Source: Perilla frutescens (taxonomy: Eukaryota > Streptophyta > Magnoliopsida > Lamiales > Lamiaceae). From it: a DNA stretch of 64,000 bases. Positions within the stretch are counted from its first letter, which is position 1. The number at the start of each line of letters is the position of its first letter. The stretch is taken from contig BRKX01000002.1 of NCBI GenBank assembly GCA_026008535.1, positions 70,329,380 through 70,393,379 of the forward strand. Reading direction: 5' to 3'. The notes under the pieces were generated by a model. The model was given only the letters and a program-made list of their open reading frames with translations. It did not search any database and had not been told where the DNA came from. The translations under genes and the position numbers were made by a program. Positions 9,540 to 21,470 of the stretch are shown here, one piece after another.

Positions 9540-11270
9540 ATGGAAGCCCTATATTCCAGTTTCCTCCCAAAACATACTCAGTTATCATTTAGGATCGACC
9601 AAATTAGTAACCTTATTAAACATACGAATACGATCACGGCCAATTCTTCCTCTACAACATCATTTGTTCTCAAAAATCCACCCTCCAATAAAAAACATCT
9701 GGTACAAAATAGAAAAAACCAATCCATTCTTGCAATCATCTTCAACAAACTAGACGACTTCATATGCAACTTCATCGACTTACCCCTCCGCCCTTCCATC
9801 GATCCCAAACACGTACTCTCCGGCAACTTAGCTCCGGTGGACGAGCTTCCCCCCACCGCGTGTGCGGTGGTGGAGGGCTCCCTCCCGAGCTGCCTCGACG
9901 GCGCCTACATCCGAAACGGCCCAAACCCTCAGTTCATCCCTAACGGTCCCTATCATTTCCTCGACGGCGACGGCATGCTTCACGTGATCAAAATCTCCCA
10001 AGGCAAGGCCACATTCTGCTGTCGCTACGTCAACACGCACAAACACGCTGTGGAACGTGAAATCGGCTACCCTTTCGTTCCTAGTGTCTTCTCCTCCTTT
10101 AACGGCGTCGCCGCCTCCGCGGCCCGTGCGGCGCTAGTGGTGGCGCGAATACTCGCTAAGCAGTTCGACCCTCTAAACCACGGCGTAGGCACCGCCAACA
10201 CTAGCGTCGCTCGATTTGCCGGCGGCCTCTTCGCTCTCTGCGAGTCCGATCTTCCCTACGCAGTGCATGTGACGCCGGAGGGAGATATAACAACCCTCGG
10301 CCGCCATGATTTCGAAGCTACTGAGCCGTTTTTTAGGGTGACAGCGCACCCGAAAATCGATACGGTCACTGGAGAAGCATTCGCGTTCGGTTACAACATC
10401 ACTGCTCCATTCTTGACATTTTTCCGAGTGGATTCCGGTGGACAAAAGCAGAAGAATGTGCCGATCTTCTCCATCAATGGTTTTGCATGTATTCATGATT
10501 TTGCCGTAACGGAAAACTACGCCGTTTTCCCCGATATACAGATTGCGGTGAACCCTATGTGGATTTTGAGGGGGAGATCGCCGGCGGGAGTCGACGCCGC
10601 GAAGGTTCCGCGGCTGGGGATAATCCCGAAATACGCGGAGGATGAGAGAGAAATGTGGTGGGTTGATACGCCGGGATTCAACATGATGCATTGTTTCAAC
10701 GCTTGGGAAGAAGACGGCAGCGCCGCCATAACTCTGGTGGCGTCGAATGTTGCCTCGGTGGAGCAGGTGCTTGAGAGAGTTGATTTAGCGGAGCTGACAT
10801 TGGAGAAGATCACTATAAATGTTAAGGATCGGACGGTGGTAAGGCAGCCGTTGTCGAACAAAGTTCTTGATTTGGGGGTGATCAATCCAGCTTATGCTGC
10901 TAAGAAAAACAGGTATGTCTATGCAGCAGTAATAGGCACGCAGGCGGTGGTTGGGGTGGTGAAGCTAGACCTATCAGTCAGCAATGAGGATGGCCGGGAT
11001 TGCACGGTGGCAAGCCGCCTATATGGGCCGGGGTGCTACAGCGGCGAACCCTTTTTCGTGGCGAGGGAGCCCAATAATCCGATGGCGGAGGAAGATGATG
11101 GTTATTTAGTGACATACGTGCATGATGAAAATATTCAAGAATCCAAGTTTTTGGTAATGGATGCAAAGTCTTCTACTTTAGACATTGTCGCCGCCGTCAA
11201 ACTGCCCCAACGGGTTCCCGGTGGCTTCCATGGTCTATTCGTGCCAGAATTTGACCTTCCCAAAATTTGA
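9540..11270 (+). CDS. CCD4: carotenoid cleavage dioxygenase 4 (CCD4-like)
   Basis: A single uninterrupted exon of 576 codons. The family comprises plastid non-haem iron dioxygenases that cut carotenoids or apocarotenoids, typically at the 9,10 bond, giving ionone-type volatiles and lowering carotenoid content. The seven-bladed propeller's four iron-binding histidines are all visible: H270 (VTAHPKID), H319 (ACIHDFAVTENY), H384 (NMMHCFNAWEEDG) and H564 (GGFHGLFVPEF). GAYIRNGPNPQF and YHFLDGDGMLH are further family signatures. The first 50 or so residues are rich in Ser, Thr and Lys with few acids, consistent with a chloroplast transit peptide. The length is close to other CCD4 proteins, and lack of introns is common in that clade. 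GC content is well above its surroundings. Substrate and cleavage position cannot be read from the sequence. The start is the first ATG after the TATA boxes. Confidence 0.95.
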   Translation: MEALYSSFLPKHTQLSFRIDQISNLIKHTNTITANSSSTTSFVLKNPPSNKKHLVQNRKNQSILAIIFNKLDDFICNFIDLPLRPSIDPKHVLSGNLAPVDELPPTACAVVEGSLPSCLDGAYIRNGPNPQFIPNGPYHFLDGDGMLHVIKISQGKATFCCRYVNTHKHAVEREIGYPFVPSVFSSFNGVAASAARAALVVARILAKQFDPLNHGVGTANTSVARFAGGLFALCESDLPYAVHVTPEGDITTLGRHDFEATEPFFRVTAHPKIDTVTGEAFAFGYNITAPFLTFFRVDSGGQKQKNVPIFSINGFACIHDFAVTENYAVFPDIQIAVNPMWILRGRSPAGVDAAKVPRLGIIPKYAEDEREMWWVDTPGFNMMHCFNAWEEDGSAAITLVASNVASVEQVLERVDLAELTLEKITINVKDRTVVRQPLSNKVLDLGVINPAYAAKKNRYVYAAVIGTQAVVGVVKLDLSVSNEDGRDCTVASRLYGPGCYSGEPFFVAREPNNPMAEEDDGYLVTYVHDENIQESKFLVMDAKSSTLDIVAAVKLPQRVPGGFHGLFVPEFDLPKI

Positions 11271-12236
11271 TATTAATTATATACGCGCGCACACACTTGT
11301 ATTAATTCGAGATTATCTACCGATATCATATTTATATTTTTTAATTTATATTCAATTTTCACCAAAATCGTGAAATTCAAAAATAGACTTGGTATGTATG
11401 TATATTTATTTATATTTGTATGTAATGTTCTAATCAATGTTGATAAAGTCAAGCATCACATATACCCCCCTTTCTCTTTTTTCTTTCTCATTTTTTGGCG
11501 ACAAATAATAATTGGTGAAAGTCAAACTAGTATTCTAATTACAAGTTTACGGGACTCTTGACTGATTGTTCTTGGTCAAATATGTATTGTCATGCACCAT
11601 TAATTAATAATCAACTTAATGTTGACTAAAAAAATGTTATATAATATATATATATATATAGTATTGTATTGTATTATTATTAATTAGTGAACGATGTGAA
11701 CGACTAAATCTTGCTTTGACATTATAAGGTTGGACTTATATGGAAATACTAACATGACAGGGAGTGGAAATAGGATATTTTTCAATTCATTAATTTAATT
11801 TTCCTGTATTAATTAATCTTTGTCAATTTGAATTTAAAATGTATTTGGATAGATGTATCAATGATTAAAATAATATAAGTTAAATAATAATCTTATGTAT
11901 GTTTGAGTGTATTTCTATAGGGTTCGTTTGCTAAGTGAGATAAGTTGATGATAGATTGTCTATAACACCATGATATATTGTATTTGAAGAATAATCATTT
12001 GAGTGTTATATTTAGAGTAAACCATTGAAAGTGGAGACATGATTAGTGTAAAATTGCCCTACTTTACAATTTTAATTAATGAATATTAATTATAATTAAT
12101 TATTTTATAATTAAATATAAATACTATTAAATTATATTTTTTAGAATGTCTGCACACAAATTACACACCAAAAAAGAGAAATACAGATACAATTTTACAT
12201 GTTGGTCCCGACGATTATTTTCTGCGCATGCATTAT
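11271..12236. other. CCD4 3' flank, no further gene
   Basis: Contains the CCD4 3' UTR region and a (TA)n tract at about 11643-11660. GGGTTCGTTTGCTAAGTGAG at about 11920 resembles the left end of a Tourist-like MITE, but its right end was not found. No coding signal is seen. Confidence 0.45.
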
Positions 12237-14080
12237 ATAGGGTTGGGTTCCAGAAGGAACCATACCCCATGTGAGAACTGAGAACCAATCTCAGCCACAG
12301 ACCTCGCCTATTTGGACAAACAAGATCTGTTTCAAAATTAAAAAAAAAACGCGGTGGCATAATTGTAATAACAACCAACTTCGCTGCCCCTGAATCTTAG
12401 TAAGGGTAAAATCGAAAATTTCAATGTATATGTGATTCACGCGTATATTTCAATTTAAGGTTTTAGCATTGTCATTTCCTATTTTAGCACTGTCATGACT
12501 TATTTTAGCACTGTCATGACTTATTTTAACATGACAATTGTTTAGCATTACAATAAAAAAATACGGTTATTTTACAGAGCTTCACACTGCAAAAAGAGTT
12601 AAACAGGCTAGATAGACATTTTGTACGTCTCTAGCTACATCTCTCTAATGTAAATTCTTGTATTTTTTCTTTTTCTTTAATAAATAAATTATGGCTTAAG
12701 CCATAAGCCATCACTTCAATTTCCTTGTGTTCTTTTTTTTTTCAAATGGAAGTTGAGAACTTTCTAAGAACTTGAGTAAATCAATTAAAAAAGATATAAA
12801 TATTGCAAAACTTCACATCTTTTTTGGAAATGAATACAAAGAACTAAATTACGTAATGAAAAAAAAACACACCAACATTAAAATAAGATAATGATGACGA
12901 TTGAGTTGATCTAAAATTGAAGTTGGAATCATAGAGTCCGACTTATTCGAGAGTAATTATGTCACATCAATATTTGGATGATACATGGAACATGATTTTA
13001 AAAGTTTAGCATTGTATATGTGATTCACGCGTATATTTTTCAATTTAGGGTTTTAGCATTGTCATTCCATATTTTAGAACCGGCATAACTTATTTTAGCA
13101 CTGTCATGACCCCTTGTTTAGCATGACAATTGTTTAGCAATACAATAAAAAAATATCATCGGCATCTTTTTATGCTTCACGATCTTCCATTTTTAGCACT
13201 ATAGTTCAGAATTTAGCATTGTATATGTGATTTACGTGTATATTTTTCAATTTATGGTTTTAGCATTGTCATTCCCTATTTTAGCACCGTCATGACTTAT
13301 TTTAGCACCGTCATGCTTATTTTAGCACTAACATGACCCTTGTTTAGCATGACAATTGTTTAGCATTACAATAAAAAATATTGTTGTTTTACAGAGCTTC
13401 ACTCTGCAAAAAGAGTTAAACTGGCTAGATAGACATTTTGTACGTCTCTAGCTATATCTCTCTAATGTAACTTCTTGTTTTTTTCTTTTTCTTTAATAAA
13501 TAAATTATAGCTTAAGCCATAAGCCATCAGTTCAATTTCCTTGTGTAGTTGTGTTCTTTTTTTTTTCAAATGGAAGTTAAGAACTTTCTAAGAACTTGAG
13601 TAAATCAATTAAAAAAGATATAAATATTGCAAAACTTCACATCTTTTTTGGAAATGAATACAAAGAACTAAATTACGTAATGAAAAAAACACACCAACAT
13701 TAAAATAAGATAACGATGACAATTGAGTTGATCTAAAATTAAAGTTGTTACATGATTCCGTAAGTGTGAAAACGTCATATTAAAGTTTGTAACAGGACAG
13801 TTTGAAGTGTCTTATCATGTAATTTTTTTATGGACAACAATAACTAATAGGGCATCAATAAAACAGAAATTATATCCTACATGTTGGGATACTACCCTAT
13901 TTGTCATAATAATTTTATTGTGATTTTAAGAAATGCCACAATATAGATAAAGTAATACCCAAGGATAGAATAGAATTACCTCGATAAAGCCCTATTATGC
14001 CCTATTATGCACTGTAACAGGACTCGTAACTTTTTTTTTCTCTGAGTGAAAGGACTCTCGTATTAAAAAGTTTGATACTA
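12237..14080. mobile_element. non-autonomous DNA element, family with phased TTAGCA
   Basis: It begins in an ATATA context with GGGTTGGGTTCCAGAAGGAA, then GTGAGAACTGAGAACC and CTCGCCTATTTGGAC, a head shared with the element at 27690. Inside are three arrays of TTAGCA at 21-bp steps: 12463, 12484, 12505, 12526; 13052, 13073, 13094; and 13260, 13281, 13302. A stretch of about 500 bp (from about 12428) is repeated about 800 bp later (from about 13220). The tail (13740-14040) is the reverse complement of sequence in 29.8-30.5 kb. No transposase frame is seen, and the right border is approximate. Confidence 0.55.
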
Positions 14081-14109
14081 GAAAATATTTTGAAGTGACT
14101 AAAAAATTG

Positions 14110-14228
14110 GGGAAATTCTATGCTACCCCCAGGCACTACCCAAAATGCCACAATAGGTGTTGTGTAGTGTCACAATAAATCTATTGTGACACTTAAAATG
14201 GTGCTCTGGGGGTAGCATAGAATTATCC
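14110..14228. mobile_element. Mutator-like MITE, 119 bp
   Basis: A foldback unit. Left end GGGAAATTCTATGCTACCCC and right end GGGGTAGCATAGAATTATCC form about 25-bp inverted repeats. A perfect 9-bp target duplication AAAAAATTG flanks it (14101-14109 and 14229-14237), the size made by Mutator-like transposases. It sits about 140 bp upstream of the JmjC gene's start codon, within its promoter or leader. Confidence 0.88.
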
Positions 14229-14348
14229 AAAAAATTGGTATCGATGCATAAAAAAGTTGAGAGGGCCAAATTGTAATTTCTCAATAACCGAACTGGTGAA
14301 TGCACCCACCAATTCTTGGAAATTTGAATTCACCCAAAGAAACAGATC

Positions 14349-14720
14349 ATGAACTTCAAAATCTTCATCAATGGCGGAAAACATCGGATCTTCAATTCAA
14401 AATCTATGGCAAGATGTAAGAGAATTAAACCTAGGCGCCACACCCCACATAGACCGCCTACCCAACCCACCCACCCCCCTCCAATTCCTCCGCCACTACG
14501 TCACCCCCAACAAACCCTGCCTCATCTCCGCCGCCGTCCCTCACTGGCCAGCCCTCGCCCTATGGCCATCCATCGCCTACCTCCGCACCACCCTCTCCAC
14601 CACCCCCGTCTCTCTCCACCTTACCCCTACCGGAAAAGCCGACGCCCTCTCCCCCCACCCCGTCGCCCCTTCCGACCTCTGCTTTGCCTCGGCCCACGTG
14701 GAAACGGTGCCGTTCCCTGA
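14349..14720 (+). promoter_or_regulatory. upstream ATG overlapping the JmjC start
   Basis: An ATG at 14349 lies 22 bp before the JmjC ATG in another frame and stays open to 14720, overlapping the main coding start. Its peptide is Pro/His/Arg-rich shadow sequence with no family resemblance. If the mRNA begins upstream of 14349, this overlapping uORF would reduce JmjC translation. The transcription start is unknown. Confidence 0.35.
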
Positions 14721-16167
14721 AGCTCTGGATTCAGTACTTGCGTCGGATGACGAGAATAAAAAAGTGGCGTACCTGCAGCAGCAGAATGACTGCCTCCGCC
14801 GCGAGTATGGAGCGCTGGCGGCGGACTGTGAGGAGCACGTGCCGTGGGCGACGGAGGCGCTGGGTTGCTCGCCAGAGGCGGTGAATTTGTGGGTAGGGAA
14901 CAGTTATTCAGAGACCTCCTTTCATAAAGATCATTATGAGAATCTTTATGTTGTGATCACTGGGGAAAAACGTTTTCTTTTGCTTCCCCCCACTGATTTT
15001 CATAGAATGTACGTACGCGAATATCCGGCCGCCACCTATATCTATCATCAGGTGCTTACTCTTTTTTCAGATAATTACTTTTTTTTTTTTGCTTTTGAGT
15101 CGAGAATACCACTAAGCTACAAGTCTGGTGGTGCTTTTCGGGATTGTTGAATGACGGCCTCGTCTAAAAGCTTAAGCTGAGAGAGATGAGTTTCATTTCA
15201 ATGTATCATTGAATGTCTTAAATAGGTGATGTAATGGATGAGGGCTATGGATTGATGGCTTTTGTGTTCAATTCTTTGAATGCATTTTTATTTTGTTTTG
15301 TTTGTGTGTTTCGTGTATGTGATTGATCACAATGGTGAATGGAGCTGATACAGAGTAATTTGTGCAATCTTGAGAGTTAGGTCGTATAATTCTCGTGATA
15401 ATGTTTCTGGATTTTTAACCATTATAGATAAGAAATGTGCATATTCTTGTGATAATGTTTCTGGATTGTGTCTGAGAAAATGGTATAGAAGGGTGAGGTG
15501 CTTATAAATTTGGAAACTGGAAGAATAACAATGGTTATGTGAAATTTTCACAGGATAGTGGTGAGTTTTCACTGCAGTTAGAGAATCCAATTACAAACGT
15601 GCCTTGGTGTAGTGTGGATCCATATCCTTCACCGGAGGACATACAGAAAGAAACGGAGAAGTTTCCCTTGTATTTCAATGGACCAAAGCCATTTGAAGTC
15701 AGTGTTAAGGCGGGCGAGATGCTTTATTTGTGAGCTTTTCCTTCTCTTCCTAGACTCATTTCTCAGTTGAATAAACTTACTTATATTGTGCTTTCTTGAT
15801 TTCGAAGTATTATGGAAAGAATGGTTTCTTTATTAGATTAGTTAACGATAATGTTAAATATTGTGCAGGCCGAGTATGTGGTTTCATCACGTTAGACAAA
15901 GCCCAGACGACACGGGACTCACTATTGCTATCAACTACTGTACTTACTTCTCAACCTCTTTGTATTCATTCATCTTTGTGATTTCTTAGATTTAACTAGT
16001 CTTTCCTCACAGGGTATGACATGCAATTTGATATCAAATACGCCTACTTCAACTTCCTCCAATCTATTCCTTATACCTTATCAAAGGATCCAGCACTCTG
16101 TGAATCTAGAAACGTTTCGACAGATCTTTGTTCGAACGAGACAGTAGGTGACGGTGAAAACGACTAG
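14371..16167 (+). CDS. JMJ32: JmjC-domain oxygenase, JMJ32/JMJD7 type
   Basis: Four exons: 14371-15051, 15554-15729, 15869-15939, 16013-16167. All introns are GT-AG and the phases join to 360 codons plus TAG. The protein is a small JmjC-only Fe(II)/2-oxoglutarate oxygenase. The plant member JMJ32 acts on histone H3K27 methylation, while the animal relative JMJD7 is a lysyl hydroxylase. Visible motifs are NLWVGNSYSETSFHKDHYENL with iron ligands H185 and D187, the 2OG-binding Lys near K200 (TGEKRFLLLPP), and the distal His in LPSMWFHHV (residues 292-293) encoded across exons 2-3. WYDMQFDIKYAYFNFL near the end is conserved. The first exon is strikingly C-rich at its 5' end. The stop lies 494 bp from the GET4 stop on the opposite strand, so the genes converge. 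The 2OG-oxygenase class is firm; the in vivo substrate is not. Confidence 0.9.
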
Positions 16168-16660
16168 ACTAATTGAAGCCGGCTTGGATCTTTGGCAATT
16201 TTGATGATGATTTATGGAGATGCTGTGTTTAGCTGGTGCTCATTGCCCTGCCTTCCGAATTTTTTAGACTGATTTGAGAAATTTTTACCTCTGCGTGTGT
16301 AAATTACAATTTCGAATAGAAGAAGATTTCGTATTCTTTATATACAGTTCCCACTTGCAGTTTCCTAGCTCTGAACAAATTCTAAAATGCAATTAAGTTG
16401 TCCCACAAAAAAAAAAAAAGTTGTTATATTAAGATCAAAGCATAATTATATCATGTATACACTCAAGGATTGGATTGGTGAGCGCCACTTATTCAACCTT
16501 TCCACCTTGTCCCAAGTTTTCGGACTAGATACAAATTGTCTTAAAATATAACAATAACAAATACAATGCTTAAACTTTCGAGTTAATGTTCGACTTTCAG
16601 CAATTGCTAAGATCAAAACGACGATCCATGATTTTATAACCCAGCGCAAATTGCAAGATA

Positions 16661-19600
16661 CTATTCTCCTGCCATCATCTGCAGAATAGCAAACAAAATT
16701 CACCAACATGATCCATACCTATAAATGGAGAACTTGAAAAACAAGAATGTGGGAGTTATTACCTTGAATATTTCCCCAAACATTCCTCCTGGCATGGGGT
16801 TTCTTCGTCGTACTCCATAGAACTTCTCTCCCACATCATCAAGCAACTGATCCATGAGGTCAGCAACATATAAGTATGATAACCCTTTAGGAAACGATGT
16901 ATAAATGGACGGTTAAAGATTAGAACTGCAAATTGCATACTTCATTAAAGAGATGGTCCCTGCTTATACATTGCCTGTAACGATCTCGCAACATATTAAA
17001 AAGAGGCAAAGCGTCTCTCTGCAGCCTGCATTACGAATGCAGATGGAATGCTTAAATTCATTAGCTGTTCATATTAACCAATTATAATACATTGCACTCT
17101 AGAAAATAAGAGAAACAAATTAAGACCAACTTACGTTTCTAGAAGATAATTGATGAACTGCATTAATTCTGATCGAGGTAAATTAACACCTTGAGATTGC
17201 ACTTGCTTCTTAATCTCATCCATAAGGACATTAGCATCTCTGAGATTACCTAGGGCTAAGTACCTAAATGAACAAAAGATCGTTTAATATACACAAAACA
17301 GAGTACCATGAATCCTCAACTGAAGAATAGATATCTAGAAGGTCTCAAGAAACCAAGGGAGGGGAGAAGCAGAAGCCTGAATGTTCTACTTTTATAAAGC
17401 ATTCGGTGGAAAGAACTAATTAATACCAACAGTTCCACAAGCTATTTACAGCAAATAAACATCGCATGATCGCAGCTGAGTTAAATAGACCGAAACCTAT
17501 TCAGTAATCGTTCCATCAGTGTAAACACATGCAATTAATGAACACAGAAAGAAAATAAACAATACAACTAAACAAGGCAGCCAGTTCCTATAGTCAGTTG
17601 AAAAAAATGGGAGAGGCAGCCTGCAAATGCAAATACTAAGGTACTAAAGTAACAAAAATGAAAGGAGGTCAGATTAAATGGAGTGCTTTCAGGAAATATA
17701 ATGAATATATAAACTTAAGAAGACAAGCCCAAACATACTTACATCAGAACTGCACGAGCAACAGCAAGATCGTCTTCACCAGGATAACACTGCATGTTAG
17801 AAGTCGTCAAATAAATTAGTAACAAGCATGTTTGAAATACTTCATATAATATAAAATTTTATGTGGCAAAATTATGTATCTGTAACATATAAAACAACAT
17901 AGATAATTGTAATTCATCTGATAACACACTCAAAATATGCACCATTGACTCCTTGTGTCACAACTCAAAATAATTTTAGTAAAAAGCCAATATACAAAAT
18001 TATGCCACTCCATTATAATATAGAGAACAAGTAGAATGAGTAGATAAAAATTGTGAATTTATGTTGTCAATTTCCAAGAGATAGGTTAAAATTGAAAAAC
18101 AGAATGACAGACCTTGCCCATGAAATTGACTAGAGTTGAAGCAAACTTCTTTGGATTCTTCCCTCGAACAAAATGATACAACATTTTGGACATATCCTGT
18201 ATCAATCAACAATATTTTACACAAGCCATACGGTTCCTGGGTGGTATTTTATTTCAATGCTAATATATTTGCAACCCAACATATTTTGCCATATAAACTT
18301 CAACAGATAAACCATGTCTAATGGTGAAAACGTGGGAATATAAAATCATCACAAATTAGAAAAAGACTGAAATGAAAACATGTCACTTCAAAAAGTAAAA
18401 CATCATGCTTTTCATGTAATGGAATCTCTTAACTGTAACAGATAGCAAATCATCTTTATTGTGTCTGCTAAAACTATTGCCGCCAAATATTGGATCAAGT
18501 ACTATGTACCAATTCCAGACGAACACATGAGGGAGTTGAATCAGAAAAACAGTTCAAGTATAAAGCTGTCTATTATGAAAATAAAGACCAAATAGTAGTT
18601 ACATCAAGACAAGGACCGACTTTACAAGTACATGCTTAGATGTACATCAAAGTTCTTTAAGCGCCGCATAAGTGGGGTCCTCAAAAAACATTATTTTAAA
18701 ACTGAGTAGCATAACAGATAATTTAAAAAATCATGGAAATCATCATGGTCTAAAAGTGCCATCTTTTTCTCTCAATAGCATAAATATTGTAACAAGAGCT
18801 ACCAACTCAGGAGATTCTGTATATAGGTAGTCGGCTAGCATGTCATGCATTTCAGGAGACCCGTTCCTCTGTCCTCCAAATTCAGTAGACCACCTGCTCA
18901 GAAGAGAATAGATCTGTCAGTGCATTCAAAGTCAAATAATAATAAGTACAAACAGAAATCTTGAGAAGAAAACAAATCTGCAATGGATTTCAAGATCAAA
19001 TAACCAAAGCATTAACCACAAATTTGTTGATCCAAACCACAGCAATAATCTACCATAAACAATCAAATCCAAAACATGAGTTCTTAACAAAAAGTTAGCA
19101 GAGAAGAACCCCTTGAGAATGCACACAGATACTCATACAATTGAACAAATTTTTTATGATCTGATGTTGCGGGAGAAACTTCCACCAGAACATTCAAAAA
19201 TTGTAATGCAAACATACATGTGATTTAATGCTTTAACATAAACAGCTTACATATCAGCCATTTATGATGGTCCATACTGTTTAATAAAATCAATAGAAGA
19301 AACAGTGGTTCAGATTCTTCAGAAATATAACACGGAGATCACATAGACCTCTCCCCGGACCCTTTCAAAAGTATGTGTATATAGTTTTCAAACTTATCTG
19401 CTACTACATCACCCTAGATTTGTACAGGTAAATATTTTTCAAATTTATGCTCTATTGCTTAGAACAATAAAGTTGAGTAGCGGAAAAGGGAAAAAATGAA
19501 ACAGATATCTCACTTGAGAGCGGCTCTCAGGAATGATGAGCAACCCTCAGCACGTGTTTTTGCAGCTCCAAGAGTTTCAGAAAGTTGCTGCATATCAACA

Positions 19601-21470
19601 TCATCTGCTAGGTCCAAATTTTGTGGCACAGATATCCGTGGAAACTTCTTGTAAATTTGCCTGATACGATCTGAAACAGACTCTCAGAATCTATGTAATG
19701 TAAGATATAATTAATCTATTAAGTTGTGACATAAAAAGAACAGAAAAGAAAAGAGTTGTTCATAAGTCAATTCGAAAAGAACTAATAACAAAATGGGGAG
19801 TACGTTGTCTAATCCACCAATCCGAAGAAGGATCATTCAAGCAACAGAATAGACCTTCTAAGTCCCTCATTATAGACACACTTCACAATAAAACCATAAG
19901 CCTTAATCCTATTTTGAACGCCCAATTTCCTCAAGAAACATCAATTATGAAGGTGAGATATTTGATCATCTTTCCTCCACAGCCCTTAATGTCTTATGCA
20001 TTATGGCTAATCAGCCATAAAAAAGTATCCCCTTCCCAATGGAGCTTGCCTGGTTCCACACCCCCCCCCCCCACACATCATTAGTCATCTAACGGGATCT
20101 GGGATCAGGTGTTCAGGAAATCAATGACTTTTTTCAGCCACTTCGTGTGTAATACGACAAGAAATCTAATTCTGTTCTTTCCATTTCAATATCCTTTGAC
20201 TTTGTTAAATATAAAACTTTTCCATGAAAATTCTTTAGAGATACTGTTTTTGGATCTGTGCATATGCATGCTTATCAAGAAATTCCAGACTAGCTAAACT
20301 TTTGGCATAAAAGACTTAAGTAATTGAACATCTTAACTAATGGTCATGTCTGAACTAAACAGAGCTAAAGTGACTGAGCACCAAAGTGCTTATCTGTCTG
20401 CAAAAACCCTATTAACACTCAATTATTAATGAAGCTACTAGCTAGGAATAATGCCTAAGTAACCTTGCATCTTTAGGGGAGGGATGAGCCCAATAAAACC
20501 TATAAATGAAAGCATGACATATTGACATCACAAAATGGTGTTCTTTTCTCCATGCTAGAATACCAATATAATGAACAAGCATTAGTGATGAAAACACTTA
20601 GAACTAAAAAAGGTGGAACTGACCAAGAGTGTCTTCGTCATAAGGAATCTTCCCTTTAACAAGAGTTTCCACAAACATGACAGCAAGCTCAGTACCGCAT
20701 GTAACCTGAATTGAGTGTGAAATAGTTCGTCAATAAGTTGGACACTTGGACTTAAAAGGAACAGGGGAAGATTAGACTACTTCAATTCTCTGTTAAATGC
20801 ATAAGGTCTTAGAAGGTTACATTCAGCTAAATGCTACATAATAACATCACAAAACATACAAGTCTGACCTGTCCATTCGCTAATTGTATGCAAGCACCTG
20901 AGTGAAAAATATCCAAGGCTTCTAAGTACCTATTGGCTGAAGAATACCTGCAACGAATCAAAAGAAACAAGATTAAATTATATCAGGGAAAAACATCTTG
21001 ACATTGACAGGACTTGACTGCAAATTACAAACATAAAAAACACTCCCCCCAAAGTGCCTAAACACCAGCACATCTGTTGAGCTCCGTATAAAAGCTTTCT
21101 GGTGTAGATATTTAACAGGCATACCTAGCACCCAAAGACTTATACATTTGTTGAGCGCCATAAAAGTTGCCTTCATCTACAACTTTCTTAACCTTCTCAA
21201 TAGTCTGCAATAGAGAGCAAATAAATTTACAAACAGAAAAGAAGAATGAAATCAAACAAAGAATAACATGTTAAAAGACATACCTAATCAGATGCACAAA
21301 ATCGCAGCATAAATATTGAAAATAGAACAAAATTGAAAAAAAAAATGGTTTCACAACAATTACACAAGCACACAACTCTTTTGTTGACATGGAGGTAAGG
21401 GGAATAATCTTGAGAGCCCTACCTCTTGAGCTGGTGGTAGTGCAACCCGCCTGGCCCTTTCTCGTGACAT
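16661..21470 (-). CDS. GET4: GET4, guided-entry-of-tail-anchored-proteins factor
   Basis: Twelve coding exons read leftward: 21423-21470, 21125-21204, 20869-20947, 20624-20705, 19514-19670, 18803-18893, 18113-18196, 17743-17789, 17135-17263, 16941-17025, 16763-16846, 16661-16678. Every junction is GT-AG and in phase, giving 327 residues plus TAG, close to known plant GET4. Get4 is an alpha-helical TPR-like cytosolic scaffold that bridges the Get5 ubiquitin-like adaptor and the Get3 ATPase, handing tail-anchored membrane proteins to the ER pathway. Recognisable stretches are MSRERARRVALPPAQE (start), ALDIFHSGACIQLANGQ, FLRAALKWSTEFGG, FASTLVNFMGKCYPGEDD and GGMFGEIFKMMAGE (end). The last coding exon has only six codons counting the stop. 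The start is supported by the conserved MSRERARR. Confidence 0.95.

Noticed and set aside
10173..10885. Minus-strand frames of 122-172 codons across the CCD4 gene
   Set aside because: They are antisense shadows of a GC-rich coding exon with no family resemblance.
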